Positions 23,261-38,200 of a stretch of 64,000 nt of DNA are shown in pieces. The DNA is taken from positions 248,001 through 312,000 of the forward strand of contig CACZDN010000001.1 of the NCBI GenBank assembly GCA_902779945.1, read 5' to 3'. A program made the position numbers and the translations under genes. The notes under the pieces are model-generated. The model searched no databases, had not been told where the DNA came from, and worked only from the letters and a program-made list of their open reading frames with translations. This stretch comes from Oscillospiraceae bacterium (GTDB taxonomy: Bacteria; Bacillota; Clostridia; Oscillospirales; Oscillospiraceae). The stretch's first letter is position 1. Every line of letters starts with the position of its first letter.

Positions 23261-26200
23261 ATGATGAATCTGCTTGAAAAAATCAACGAAAGGCTGCACA
23301 GCGCGCTCCCGAAACGGGTGATCGCGTCGCTGCTGGTGGCGGCGGAGTGCTTCTCCGTCGTCGCGGTGGGCGTTCCCACGACCTATGCCCAGGAGGACGA
23401 GGGCATCGTGGTGGTCGACGGATCGGACGCCTACGCCCCGGACTGGGACGCGGATGCCGGCGGGGAGCTCGAACTCCTGCCCGGGCAGGAGGAAGCGGTT
23501 ACCCCGGCGGAGGCGGCGGAGCTCGGCGCGAACGCGGCGGAGCAGGCGGCCTATGAGGCGGAGCTTGCGGCCTATGACGCGGCCATGGCGGCCTACGACG
23601 CGGAGGTCTCAGCGGAGGACTACGCCGTTGCGGCCGAAGCCGCCGCACGCACCGATGAGGCTGTGCAGCGGGCGCGGGAGGCCGCAGACCGCGCGGCGGA
23701 CGAGGCGGCCTGGGCGCTGGACGCCTATCACCTTGCGGAGCAGGAGGCCCAGGAGGCTGCCGAGGCGGCGAGCCGGGCGTTTTACGCGTCAGACTTCGCG
23801 GCACAGGCGCTTGAAAACGCTCTTCGCGAGAAAGAGAACAGAGACAGTGAGCAGAGCGGGAAAAAGACCGACGCCGGGACGGATGACAAAAACGGCGACA
23901 AGACCCTGAAAACGCCCGAGGGGACAGCCCTGCCCGAGCGCACGGCAAAGCCGGGTCTCAGTCCGGATAAGGAGCCTTCGGACAGAAGCCTGAAGTCCGA
24001 CGGGGACAAGAGCGGAAAGCCCGCGAACAAGAGCGAGGATGCATCCGATGAGAAGACCCGCGCCGAGGCCGAACAGGCGGAGCTCGACCGACTGACGGAG
24101 CAGTCCGAGATACTTGCGGCGGAGGCGTCCGAGAAGGCGGCGAGTGCCGCTCACGCGGACGAAGAGGCCCAGCGCGCCTGGGAGGCGGCGGACAGGGCCG
24201 CCGCGGCCGCAAACCGCGCGGCTGCCGCGGTGGACAGCGCCTGTGAGGCGAGCGCACGCGCATGGGCGGCCGTGGAGAGAGCCGCCGCGTATGAGGCGGA
24301 GAGAGACGCCGCCGCACAGAGCGTCGAAAAACCCGAGAACACGGAACCCGGCGAAGGCGAAAGCCCCGATGCGAGCGGAGCCGACGGCGAGCTCACATAC
24401 AGGGAGCTGAACTATGCCGACGCTGCCGTGACAGTCACGGGCGAGGCGCCCGAGGGGGTCGAGGTGCGCACGGAGGATGTCTCCGGAGCCTATGGCGACT
24501 TTGACCCCGACGCCTTTTCCGGCGCCGGCGTGAGCGATATGGAGACCTTCGCGTCGGACGAATCGGAATACTTGCGCAGCGAGGACCCGTCGTATACGGT
24601 CCTTGCCGCCTATGACATCGCCCTCTCCCTTAACGGCGAGGACTACCAGCCGGAGGACGGCAGGCCCCTGGCGGTCAGCATCACGCTTCCCGAGATCCCG
24701 AAGGGGACGGAGCTGCGGCTCTGGCACATCCGCGGCGACGGCCGTCTCGAGCAGATCAGAGACTTCACGCTCGAGGGCAATACCCTCAGCTTTGAAGCCG
24801 CCGGCTTCTCGGTGTATGTGGTGACACAGGTTACCATCACGACCCACATCACCGCCGGCGACGGCAATACATACCGCGTCTCCGTCACCTACGATCAGGA
24901 CGCCGCCATGCCGGAAGACGCAGTCCTGGCGGTGCGTGAGCTGGGTGACGACGAAAAAGAGAGTTATGTAAACCAGAGCGCGGAGGCACTCGGGACGGCG
25001 GCGGAGGATTTCGCCTTTGCCCGCGCCTTCGACATTGCGATCCTCGACCCTGACACCGGCGCTGAGCTCCGGCCCGCAAGCGGCGTCAAGGTCAGCATTT
25101 CCCTGCTCGATACGGACCTGAGCGCGGCGGAGAGCCTGAACCTGCTCCACTTCGGCGAAGAGGTGGAGAAGGTCGACTATACCCTGAGCGGCGGCGCCGT
25201 CGCCTTCGAGACCGACGGCTTCTCGGTCTATGTGCTGTGCGGGTACACGGTGGATTTCCACTGGGGCGATTATACCTATTCCATCGCGGGGGAGAGCGAC
25301 GTCACCCTCAGCGCGCTTTTTGAGAAGCTCGGCGTGACGGAGATCACGGTCGCCGATGTGGCGGACGTCAGCTTCTCCGACGAGACGTTGGTGAAAGTGG
25401 AGACAGTCAAAGATGACGCAGAGCAGATCGTCGACTGGCGGCTCACGTCCCTCACGCCCTTCGACACCGACGAGGCGCTGACTCTCACGCTCAAAAACGG
25501 CGAGACGGTGAAGATCCTGGTCACGGACGAGCCGGAGGAGGATACGCGCATACAGCTGACCATCACGGCGGACAGTGACAGCAAGCTTTATGACGGCACG
25601 GAGCTGAAAAAGGAGAGCTATACCGTCACCGGCGGGCTGGCTGAGGGCGACAGCATTGAAAGCGTAAGCGTGACCGGCTCGCAGACAGAGGTCGGCAGCA
25701 GCGAAAACGTTGCCCGAGAGGCAAAGATCGTAGACGCCGAGGGCGAGGATGTGACGGAGAATTATGCCATCACCTATATTGCCGGCACCCTTGAAGTAAA
25801 AGAGAGAAAGATAACGATTACGGCGGACAGCGCGGAGAAGACCTATGACGGCGAAGAGCTGACGGCAAACGGCTGGACGAGCACGGAGCTTGCGCGGGGC
25901 GACAGCATCACTTCGGTGGATATCACAGGCTCCCGGACAGACGCGGGCGTATCCACAAATACTGCCATAAATGCAGTCATCGTGGACAGCGAAGGACAGG
26001 AGGTAACCCGCTCTTATGAAATTATATATGAAGACGGTTCGCTGACCGTCAACCCGAAGGGCGTCACGCTGACAGCGAACAGCGCCACACGGAAGCACAC
26101 CGGCGAAGTGTGGTCGGTGTCCGGCTATACCAGCAGCGAGGGAGAGCTGGAGTTTGAAGGTGTGCAGGCAGTTGCCAGCGGCACGGACATCGGCATCTAT

Positions 26201-29200
26201 GACGTAACATTCTCTGGCGTGACCGTAAACGAGACGCGCGATTCTACCGGGAACTATGTTGTCACCGCCGTGGTCAACGGCCTGCTGTTCATTGTCAATT
26301 CGGAATTGAATGAGCCGAGTCTTCTGAAGAAGGAGATAACAGGCTTCAACGGGGACCTTGCAAGCTATAAGATCGAGGTAAACCCTGAGGGCCTGGTCCT
26401 GACCGGCTCGGGCGACAGACTTGTACTCAAGGACACTTTCAGCGGAAACCAGTCCATCAACTACGGGTCCATCGAGGTCACCGTTACGAGCGGCGAGGAA
26501 GTGACCTACGATTACAGTGGTAATACCGGTACCTATTCCATCCCGGACGGCACCGCCGTGACCATCACCTATGTCACCCGCGTAAAGGGTGACGCGGGCG
26601 ATCTTGTGAGATTTTCAAATACAGCCGTTCTGGGGCGCATGGAGGGCTGGACTTTCGTCGGCGGACCGACGGCCTCGGCGGAAGAGGAAGACGTCATCTC
26701 GCCGACCGGCTCCGACATCTCCGGTACGGGCGGCGTCTTTACCATTGATCTCTTCGTCTATGCGGAGAATCACATGGAAGAGGGACTCGGAGGGGCGACG
26801 TTCCGCCTGCTGGACAACAATATGCAGCCGATGACCTATTTGGCCGGCAAAAAGGCCGGGCAGCAGATCACCTTTACAACGGGCAGCGACGGCTATGTGG
26901 CCATCACGCTGAGCGAGGAGAACGACGGTCTGTCCATTCACAAGAATACGGCCTACTATCTCGAGATGGTCACGGCGCCCTATCAGCTCAAGAACGGCGA
27001 GTATATCTATTATCAGAAGGACAATACCTTCTACAGCTTCCTGATCACCGACGACCCGAACTACACCTACGGCGGCATCTACGCTTACTTCAACGGCGAC
27101 GTGCTGAAGGTGCGCTGCTATCCCGAGTCGGCCGGCGTCAACGTCACCCAGCGCTTCAGCGGAAGCTATTCTCTGACAGATGAGCAGAAAAACAACATCA
27201 AGTACATCCTCCAGAAGGAGGCGCTGGACACGGAGAGCGGCTGGGTGGATGTAGAGACGCATTACTATCGTGAATTCAGCTACGGCTCCATGAACTTCAA
27301 GATCGGCAAATCCGGCGGAACGGAGCTGGAGGATAACGCGACCTACCGCATCATCATGGAAAATGCGCTCCCGGAGGAGCTCGCGGGGATCGTGGAGGAA
27401 AACGTCACGGTATCCGTCACCTATCAGGCGCATGGCCGTCCGGTGGAGGAGGACAGCAACGAGTTCTGGATCGACCCGGACGACAAGCTGCTGGCGCACA
27501 GCTATAACCTCGCATTTACCAACGAATATATCGATCATAAGCTGTCCATTGTCAAGATCGATGAAGAAAGCGGCAAAACACTCCCGGGCGCTGTATTCAC
27601 GATCTACCCGGCGGAAGGCGGAGAAGCCCTCGGTTCCTACACTGCCGACGCCGACGGTTTGCTTACCATTCGCAAAAACGACGAGGGCATGGCATATGAG
27701 ACGGACACGCTCTACTATGCCGTGGAGACGGTCGCGCCGACGGGCTATATCCTGCCCAAAAACCCCAGGAAAGTTTACTTCTATTTCTCGGAGAAGAGCA
27801 GCGCTGTCCCGGACGGTCTGCCTGCCGGCGCGAAAGCGACCGACCTGACGACCGCCTATACGACCGATCCGGTTCCCAACAACAGCAACGCAGTCGACGT
27901 CCCTGTGACGGTCGTCTGGGGCGTCAAGGGCAACGAAGCCTGGCCGGCAAACGTAAAGAGCGTCGAGGTCGGCCTGTATAAATCGGTTGACAGGGGGGAC
28001 CCCGTGCGCGTTACGGACAAACAGGGCCGGCCGCGGACGGTCACACTGACTGCCCAAAAATATTATAATGTAAGCAGCTTCAGCAATCTTCCCGCGCTGG
28101 AGGACGGGAAAACCGTTGTCTATTCCGTCCGGGAAGAGCATGTGAGAGACTACAGCGACAATGACCTCATCAGCAGCTTCGCCTATAAGAGCAGCATCAG
28201 CGGTACTGGCTGGTATGTGGTGAACAACCAGCCCGCGGTCAGCGTCACGGTGGAAAAGCAGTGGTACGAGCTTGACGGCACGACACCGGTCGCTGATACG
28301 AGCGAGAAGCCTGCCGTGTCCTTCAGCCTCTACCGCACCAAAGCGGAGAACAGCGCTGCGGCCTTGACCCGCTCTGAGCTGTCGGCATTTCTGGCCGGCG
28401 CGGAGTGCGTGCGTTCGGGGATCAAGCTGTCGTACGCAAACACTTGGACTGTGACGGAGGATTCTCTGGAGAAGACCGACGCGGACGGGAATGCATACTA
28501 CTACTTCGCGCTGGAGAGCATTCCGGAAAACCAGGAGGACAGCTACGTCATTGCCTCCGCTACGGAGCTTCAGCCGCGCAGGCTGACAATCAGAAATAAG
28601 CAGACCCCGATCACGGTCACCATCCAGGCTCTGGATCTTGAGAAAACCTATGGAGATCCTGACCCGTATGCGAATCCCGATCCGGAGACGGTGTTCTTCA
28701 CCGCGAGCGTGATGGAGGACGGCTCAAAGGTTGTTGTAAACAGCCCGGATGAGGCCGGAAACTGCACCGCTACCGTGACGTCGCTGAATAACACCGTCAG
28801 CACCATTCACTTCAAAGTCGCGCGCGAGGAAGGGGAGAAAGTCGGCGACTATGCCATCACCCTGACGGGCGACGCGTTTCAGGAGGGTTACCGCGTCCTG
28901 TTCGGCAGCGCGACGATGACGATCAAAAAGGCTAAGGTCACCATTACCGCAGGCGCTGAGAAGCAGTACGGCATGGACGATCCTGAGTATGTTACGATCG
29001 ACGGACTGAAAAACAACGAGGACGCAAGCGTTCTTGTATTTGAGGTTTCCCGCGAGATAGGCGAGGATGTGGGCGAGTACCCCATCACGCTGACGGGCGA
29101 GACGGACCAGGGCAACTATACCGTCAACTATGTCCTCAGAGATGAGGAGGGCAATCCGTATACCTTCAGGATCACCAGAGCGAGAGCTACGATAACGCCG

Positions 29201-32200
29201 GATGACAAGACAAAGACGTACGGCGAGGAAGATCCCGATTTTTCCGTGACGGTCACAGGCGTGATCAAGGGGGATGATCCCTCCGGCTTCATCTTCGATT
29301 TGACCCGTCAGCCGGGCGAGGATGTGGGAAAATACATCATCAGGCCCGAGGGCGACCTGGTACAGGGCAACTATGATATTACTTACAAAACCGGTACGCT
29401 GACGATCCTTGTCGCGCCTCTTACGGTGACGGTGGAGCCCGCGGAGAAGACCTACGGCGATGAGGACCCCGAGTGGGAAGTGATGCTCGACGGGCTGCAG
29501 GGCAGCGACGAGGACGGCGAGATCAGCTCCGAGCTGGATGCGGCGACCGGTGTACGTACCTACAGGTACGCCGTCTCAGAGGGCGAAACCGCACGCACGC
29601 TGGTCACCTTTACCACACTGCGGGCACAGGGGGAGAATATCGGCGACTATGTCGTTACCCCGAGCGGCTTGGCGACACAGGGCAACTATGAGATCACGTT
29701 TGAACACGGCACGCTGACGATCATCAGAGCCGAGCTGAACGTCACACCCAAATCCCAGGTGAAGGCGGTGGCGGCCGACGACCCGCTTCTTGAGGCCGAC
29801 ATCGAGGGCTGGAAAAACGGGGATGAGATCTGCGTAGCCACCCACACCAACAGCGAAACCGCGGAAGACGGATACACCCCGAAGATCACTTGGACCTATA
29901 CGCTTGGAGAAGGCGACGACGCCGTCACGATTCTCAGCTTCACGCTCAAGCGCGTGAAGGGCGAGGAGGAAGGCGACGTATACGATGTATTCGCCGAAGG
30001 TGCAGAGGAGCAGTCCAACTATAAGGTCATTTATGACCCGGGAACCTTCAGCATCCTGTCGGTCCTTGATATCGACGTGACGCAGATTCTGACGGATTAC
30101 GCAGACCCCGACGCGAATCCGGAATACAGCTATACGGCTACGCTGGATTTGGCCGGCACCGGTCTGAACGAATACGAAAAGAACGGATTTGAGAGCGTAG
30201 AGGGCGTCCCCACCCTCAGCTTTACCCTGCCTGAAGACAAGGCGAACATGAAGACGCTGAAGGTGCCGGGCGGCGCGAAGCTGACCATCACCCAGAATAC
30301 CGCGAACGATGACTATATCACACTCATCACCGTGGACGGCAGCCTGTATACGAATTCCGCGTCGGTTTACACCCTCGGGCATGTGGACACCTATCACAAT
30401 ATTGCGTTCCGGCATAACCGCATCAATATGCCCGTGGAGGCGAGAGCCGCCGTCGGACAGACAGAGACGGGCGCGCAGGTTCTGACCGGCAGAAAGGGCG
30501 CGCTGGGCATTCCGCGCAGCGGCGACGGCCTGCCCTCAGAGGAGGGGCGCAGCGTCGACTCCGGGTTTGCCGATGAGATGTACAGCAAGATCGGCTATGA
30601 GCTGCCCTCCGACAAGTACTATGTCTACGACCATGCTTCGCTGTATTACGCCTCCGAAAGCACACAGGGAAGTCCGGTAGCAAGCGCGTCCAATATCGTG
30701 GCTGTCCGCTATGCGCTCGTCGAGCCGACGACTGCCCCGGAAGGCGGCACCGAGAGTGCCCCGGCGGTCTACAAATGGCAGTACAGCCTGGACGGCAGCA
30801 GCTTTGCCAATGCGCCGGACGATACGAAGCTGGTGCTGTTCTACCTGCCCAAGTATGTCTGCAAGATCAATGAGAAAAAATACTATACCCTGAATGAAGC
30901 GGTGAAGGACGTGGCCAACAACGTCCAATCCGGCCCCATTGAGATGCTGATCCCGGATTACGCTGTCCGCTCGGCGGCAGACGCCGCCGTCATTCCCGCA
31001 GGCTGCGAGGTCACCGTCAAAACGGCAAGCACCGAATATGAGGGCGAGCCGGGCACGAACGCGTCCATCAGCCGGAGCCTGAGCTATACCACTGTCCCTC
31101 TCTTTACAAACCGGGGTACGCTGACACTGGAAAACATTACCGTCGACGGCAAGGGGATCGACGCGAATGCGGCTCTGATCAGAAATGAGGCCAACGCCGT
31201 GCTTACCGTCGGAGAGAACGCTGTGCTTGCAAACGCAAAGGGCGTCGACGGCGGGGCGATCTATGCCGCGGGCGGCACGGTGACCGTCAGCGGCAGCATG
31301 ACTGACAACAGCGCATCCAATGGCGGCGCGATCTATGCCGCGGGCGGCACGGTCAACGTCAACGGCAGCCTGACCGACAGCAGAGCGGTCAACGGCGGCG
31401 CAATCTATACGGCGGGCGGCATCGTGAACATTGCCGGCACTGTCAGCGGGAGCACGGCCACAAGCGGCGGCGCTGTCTATCTCAGCAGCGGAACCGTGAC
31501 GGTCAGTGGTTCCCTGACAGATAATGAGGCGGCCAACGGCGCTGCGGTCTATCAGACCGGCGGCACGCTGACGGTCAGCGGCAGCATGTCCGAAAACAGT
31601 GCGTCGGCGGACGGCGGCGCGATCTATCTGACCGGCGGCACAGCCACTGTCGCCGATGGCGGCAGCCTGTCCGAAAACGAAGCGGCGTCCAACGGCGGCG
31701 CGGTCTATCAGTCCGGCGGCACGCTGAATAACCAGGGTACGGTCAGCGGCAACAGTGCCCAAAACGGCGGCGGGTTCTACCGCGTCGGCGGTACGTTTAT
31801 GGCCGGCGGTACCGTCAGCGCCAACACGGCCGGCGACAATGGCGGCGGCATCTATTCCGTCGGCAACCCGCTGGAAGTCACCGCAAGCGTCAGCGGCAAC
31901 AGCGCCCAAAACGGCGGCGCTGTCTACATGAGCGGCTCCACCCTGAAGCTCACCGGCTGCACGCTGTCCGGGAACAGCGCGTCGACGGATGGCGGCGCGG
32001 TCTATGCGCTGAACGCTGCAACGACCTTCGGCAGCGCGGCGCAGGTGAGCGGCAACACGGCCAGCGGCAACGGCGGCGCACTCTATATGGAAGGCGGCAG
32101 CGCAAATGTCAGGGACGAGAGTGAGCTGAAGGAAAACACAGCGTCCAACGGCGGCGCGATCTATGCCACCAGCGGAACGATTGCCCTGGGCAGTGTCGAA

Positions 32201-35200
32201 ACCGTTAAGAACGGCGATACGAGCACCACAACGACTACCGGCTGCAAGCTGACAAATAACGAGGCTGCGGCAAGCGGCGGCGCGATCTATACTCTCGGCG
32301 CCTCCGTGGAGGTCAAAGCGGGCAGCGTTACCGGAAACAGGGCCAATCTGGGCAACGGCGGCGCGATCTACAGCGAAAGCGATACGGTGACGGTCAGCGG
32401 CGGTACGCTGTCCGGCAACAGCGCAGACAGGGGCGTCAGCACCGACAGCAACCTCGGCCTCGGCGGCGCGATCTATGCGGGCAGCGGCACGGTGAATTAC
32501 AGCGGCGGCAATATCAACGGCGGCAATACGGCGCTCAACGGCGCGGCGATCTTTACCGGGACGGGCATTGCCAACATCTCCGCCTCCATCACCGGCAATA
32601 CCGCCTCAGAAGGCGGCGCCGTCGGCGTGGGAAGCACGGACGCGCGTCTCTACTTCACCGGGAACGCCAACGTCTATGACAACAAGCTGGGCAATAACCA
32701 GCGCAATGTCTGCCTGGATGTGGATTCGGATCTTGTCATCAATGCCCTCACGCTCAGTTCCGGCAAGAAGATTGGCGTGTACGTCCCCGGCGATGTTAAC
32801 AGCGAACAGGTTGTGAAACATGGCGACGTCACGGCCTACTTCGGCGCCTATACAGAGACGAACAATCTGGCGAGCACGTTTAAGAATGACCGTTTCAGCG
32901 ACCTGAAGGTCGGCTTTGAGCATAACCAGCTGTATTGGGTAAACGAGCTGAAATACGACGTCTACTATTTGAGCGGCTACAGCGGCCAGTTCCCGCCTAC
33001 CTCAAACTATCAACAGACCCCAAGCAAAAAGGTATGCACAGGCAAGAGTTATGTGCCCCGCACGAGAGAGAGCGACATCTATGATCTCGTGATGGCTATG
33101 AAGCTCTATGAGGCCCATAATAATGATTTCACGAATAACGTCGGGGCAAACTATGCCTCCATGGCGGTGTATGCCTATACCTTCTCAGATAAAGCAATGA
33201 ACTCCTTTGCCAATTATCTGCAGAGGATAGAGTGGGACGGCGAAGCGCGAAAGTGGAAGTTTATCGAACAGGACGGCACAGAGGCGCCCGCCGATACCAC
33301 AAAGCTTGTCATCTTCTATTCCTCCCCGGCGTATCTCACCGTTGTCAACAACAACACCGACAGCTTGACGCTGGACATTTCCGAGATCAGCATCCTGGGC
33401 AAGAACGCGGCGGACGGGCTCTACGGCTTCGTGACCGCGAAGAACGGCGCGACCATCCAGACCCTGCGGACTATCACGGCCGATGATCTCAAACTGGAGG
33501 CCGGAGAATCCATCAAGCTGATGTTCCCCGGCGCGCAGGGGCAGAGCATAGCCATTATGGGGACGCTGAACGGCGAAGGCGCGACGTACACCTTCAAAGG
33601 CGGCAATACGCAGACTGTTGCCGGCCATGCGTTCACTCTGAACGGCAGCTTAAACAACAGCGACACCGCGGCGGAGCTCATCTTCGGCGAGGCACTGCCT
33701 ATCTGCAAAATCGGGGATGAGCCGTTCTCAACGCTTAAATTGGCGATGGACTACGCCAAAGCTCAAAAGACGGCGACCGGCAATAACACCTACAAGATCG
33801 AGATGCTGGTGGACTACCTGGTGCCAAAGGACGATGTGCTGGATATCCCCGAGGGCTACAACATCACCTTCACCACCGCTTCTCCGACCGCAACGACCCT
33901 GCCCTATACCGGCAACGGTACCCGGGCGACTCTCAGCCGCGACACGGGCAACTCAGGCGCCTCTGTCAAAGCCAATAAGAGCACGCTGACGGTCGACAAT
34001 CTGGCGTTTGACGGCAGATCCCTGACAGCCGGCGGCGCGGGCGGCGCGATCAATACGAATAATTGTACCACCGTTACCTTAAGCCACTGTGAATTCAGAG
34101 GCTATCGAGCTGATCAGGGCGGCGCGGTCTATGTGAACAACACAAACGACGGCAGCAGTCTGACGGTAAAAAATTGCAAATTCACTAACTGTCAGACCAA
34201 CGCCTCTGTGGATAAAGCGGGCGGCGGCGGCATTTGGACGACGGCGAGAAAGCTGGACGTTCGCGACTGTCAGTTTGAAGACTGCGCGTGTCTCAAGGGC
34301 TCTGCGCAGGCCGGCGCGGTGTTCCACAACATTCTGGCAGGTCAATTCACAAATTCCAAGACCTGGATTTCGGGCTGCAGCTTTGAAAACTGCTTCTCGG
34401 CCCAGGCATCCGGCGGTACGGTGGAATCTGACGCCAAGGATATTACCATTCTCAACTGTTCCTTCAACGGCAGCTACAGCAGCAAACCTTCCGGAAGCAA
34501 CGGCGGCGCGCTCAACGTTTATGCCGAGAATACGGCAAACACCTCCAAGGATTGTGTACTGCGCGTGGTGGGCTGCACGTTCGAAGACTGCAACGCGAAG
34601 CTTGGTACTGCGAACGGCGGCGCAATCCGTACCACCACCAAGCGACTGCTCCTTTGGGGCTGCACATTCAAAAACACGCAGTCGGTTACAGGCGGAGCTG
34701 TGTCCATGACCAACACCGGCTCGTCCAAACTGGAAATCTATTCCTGCACCTTCGACAAATGCGTGGCGACAGGCAATGGCGGCGCTGTGAGTGCGTCGGT
34801 GGTGCCGGTGGTGATCATCGGGGATGCACCCCAGGCGGATACGGACCTGGGCGATATTGATTCCACAAAAGTGGATCTGCATGGTGTGAAACACACGGCG
34901 TTTATCGACTGCACCGCAAACCGCGGCGGCGGCATTGACAACGCCAAAAACGATACAACCGTAACCATGGAGAACGTCAGCTTTACCCGCTGTGCGGCAA
35001 GAACCAGCGGCGGCGGCGCGCTGTATACCCAGGCCAAGACCCTGTCCGTCACGGGCACGTCCAACATCTTCACCGGCTGCACAGGTTATGGCTCCGGCGG
35101 CGCGGTGTATCAGAACAGAACTGTCGAAAACAGCATTGTGACGCTGAATAACTGCACGTTCACTGACTGCGAGACGTTCAACGGCGGCAACGGCGGCGGT

Positions 35201-38200
35201 ATGTACGCCAACGCCCGGACCCTGCGAATCAATTATGATAAAGAGCACGAGTCTGCCATAGAGAATGCAAAGGGCTCTTTCAAAAACTGCACGGCAGCCA
35301 ACGCGGGCGGCGGTCTGTATCACGACTATACAGGTACGCTTACCGTTGCGAATTGCGGCTTTGAAAACTGCACGGCCAAGGCGGCCTACGGCGGCGGCCT
35401 GTATACCACCGCGAATGCCCTGACGATCATCGGCAAGGACAGCAAATTCAAGGACTGCACAGCGCAGACAGACGGCGGCGGACTGTATCAAAACCGGAAT
35501 GTAGCCGGGTCGGTGTTTTCCTTCAAGGAAGGTTCCTTTGAAAATTGCACGGCAACTGGCAGTTACGGCGGCGCGATCTATACGTTTGCCAAGACTGTCA
35601 CGCTGGAGAACGCGACCGTCACAAACAGCAAGGCCAAGGCCCAGGGCGGCGGCGTCTGGACCAACGCCTCAAGTGCAAACTTCAGTGTCTGCACCTTCAC
35701 CGACTGCTCTGTCACGAACACCGACAGCAGAGGCGGCGGCGTCTATATCGGCGGCGGTACGACGATCTGTAAGGACAGCACGGTCAGCGGATGCAGCGCA
35801 GCCTATGGCGGCGGCTGGTATCAGAACGAGGGCATACTGTACATCCTTGGCGGCTCCGTCAGCGGCAGCGCCGTCAACGGCGGCGGCCTGTATGAGAATA
35901 AAGGTACAGTCAACCACTATGGTGGTACAGTCGCCGGCACGGCTACGTCGAACGGCGGCGGTGTGTATAAGAACGACGGCGCCTATACCATCGGCAACGG
36001 CTCCTATGACGGCGCTGTATACTCCGACGCGGCCATCGGCGCTGTGACGATGACGGAAAGCGGCAGTTCTGTGTATACTGCGACAGCGGTCAACGGCGGC
36101 GGTATCTATCAGAATGCCGGCTCACTCACGGTGAACGCAGGCGGCAGCATCAGCGGCCAGGCCAGCGGGAACGGCGGCGGTATCTACGTTGCGGGTGGCG
36201 AGCTCAAGATCTATGGCGGCCTCGTCACGAACTGCCAGGCCACCGGCAACGGCGGCGGCGTTTACTTTATCAGCAACCACGATTTCTGCTTCTATGGGAA
36301 TAACGATGCGAAAATTCAGAACTGCCGCGCAGCCAACGGCGGCGGCGTCTATATGAACTCGGCAAAAGTCTTCCACCTGGGAGAGAAAGACAAGACAAGC
36401 CTTGGCATCATCGAAAACTGCCATGCGACCGTCAACGGCGGCGGCCTGTATCAGGCAAATGGCACCGTTAATCTTCGAAATACATCCATTATCCGCGACT
36501 GTTCTGCGGACGTCAATGGCGGCGGTGTGTACCACATGGACGGCACGTTCAACATCTATGGAGAAGGCCGCATCGAACACTGTACAGCGAAAGCCAACGG
36601 CGGCGGCATGTATAACGCGGGCGGCACCTTTACCTTTGAGGGCGGAAGCATCATCCGCAACGAGGCAACGGAAAACGGCGGCGGCGTGTACCAGATGGGC
36701 GGCACATTTAACATGACAAGCAAAGGCGCCGTGATCGGCGGCTCTGAGACGAACGCCAATACTGCCAATGTCGGCGCGGGTGTTTTTGTGGCTGATGGTC
36801 AGTCTGCAACCTTTAATGACAATAATTACAAGAAACTTGAGATCAGTTACAACCACGCCCTGACCGCAGGCGGCGGCATTGCCGTCGGCGGACCTGCTGC
36901 AAAGTTGACGTTCAGCAACGTGGTAAAGGTGCAAAACAACACCATGGGCACAAACAATAGCGTGTGCAACGTATATCTGGATCAGGATTCCAACACAGTG
37001 ATCAATAATAACTACCTGAGCCCGGATGCGTCTATTGGCGTCTATGCATCTGATGCGCAGAATGCTGGCCATGGTTTGTCGGGTATGCCATTTGCCACAT
37101 ACTCCAACGAGAGCAATCTTAATTCCTACCACAATGACCACCTCCGGTATCTCTATGGCGTGAAGGGCAGCAACAATCTGGTCGTCTGGGCAAACTTCGT
37201 CTGCAAGATCACCGACGGAGATGGAAAACTCCTGTACAAGGATGCCGACGGCACGCCTGCTGCCTATGCCGAGCTGGAAAACAGGGCCAACGGCGCGGAT
37301 AATAATGCTGGCGCTTTCACCGTGTTGAATGTGTCCGGTACGCCCAATCTCTACCAGCTGAATGAAGATGGAAGCTACACGCCCTACAATGAGAGCGGCG
37401 AGGGCGAGTATCAGGTTCAGATGCTGGTACCGAATTATGAGATGGGAGCTACCCGGCAGATCAAGCTGAACACCGCAGCTGCGCGCAAGGTCACGCTGAC
37501 CACTGCCTCCACAACAGAAGATGAGTGCGGATTCAAGTACACCGGTGATGCCAGATTTGCCGCAACCATCACCCGCACGGTCGACACCTACTGCATGATT
37601 TATGTGGGCGATCAAAACGGTTGGGATTTCACCCTGCGCAATATTACCCTGGACGGGGGCAACAAAAAAGCCTCGGAAGATGGCTCGATCCTGCGCATTA
37701 ACAATGGCAGCGTGAAGGTTACACTTGATTCGGGCGCGACGTTGCAAAACGGAAGTACCGACAACAAGGCGGGCGGCGCGGTGTACCTGAGTAACAACAA
37801 CGCCACCTTCACCATGAACGCCGGCAGCCAGATCAAGGATTGCTCTGCCGGGACAGCCAACGGCGGCGGTGTGGCCATCAGCAACGGTATCTTCACCATG
37901 AACGGCGGCACCATCTCCGGCTGCACGGCTGCCAACGGCGGCGGCGTGCATGTGGACAACAGCGGCAAGATAGAGATGAACGGCGGCACGATCACTGGCA
38001 ACAATGCCACGAGCAACGGCGGCGGTATCTCACTGAACAATTATAATTCGCGTATTTTCTTCTCAGGTCTCTGCAATGTGACGGGCAACACCCTGAACGG
38101 CACCACCCGCTGCAATGTTCAGCTCAATCAGGACAGCAACGTTATCATCAACGTAGACGGCATCGAAGCCCGGTCTGAGATCGGTATTTATGTGCCGGAC

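Noticed and set aside
36122..37951. 609-codon minus-strand frame inside the giant gene
   Set aside because: Antisense of GGA-repeat helix coding; the periodicity is inherited from the plus-strand repeats.
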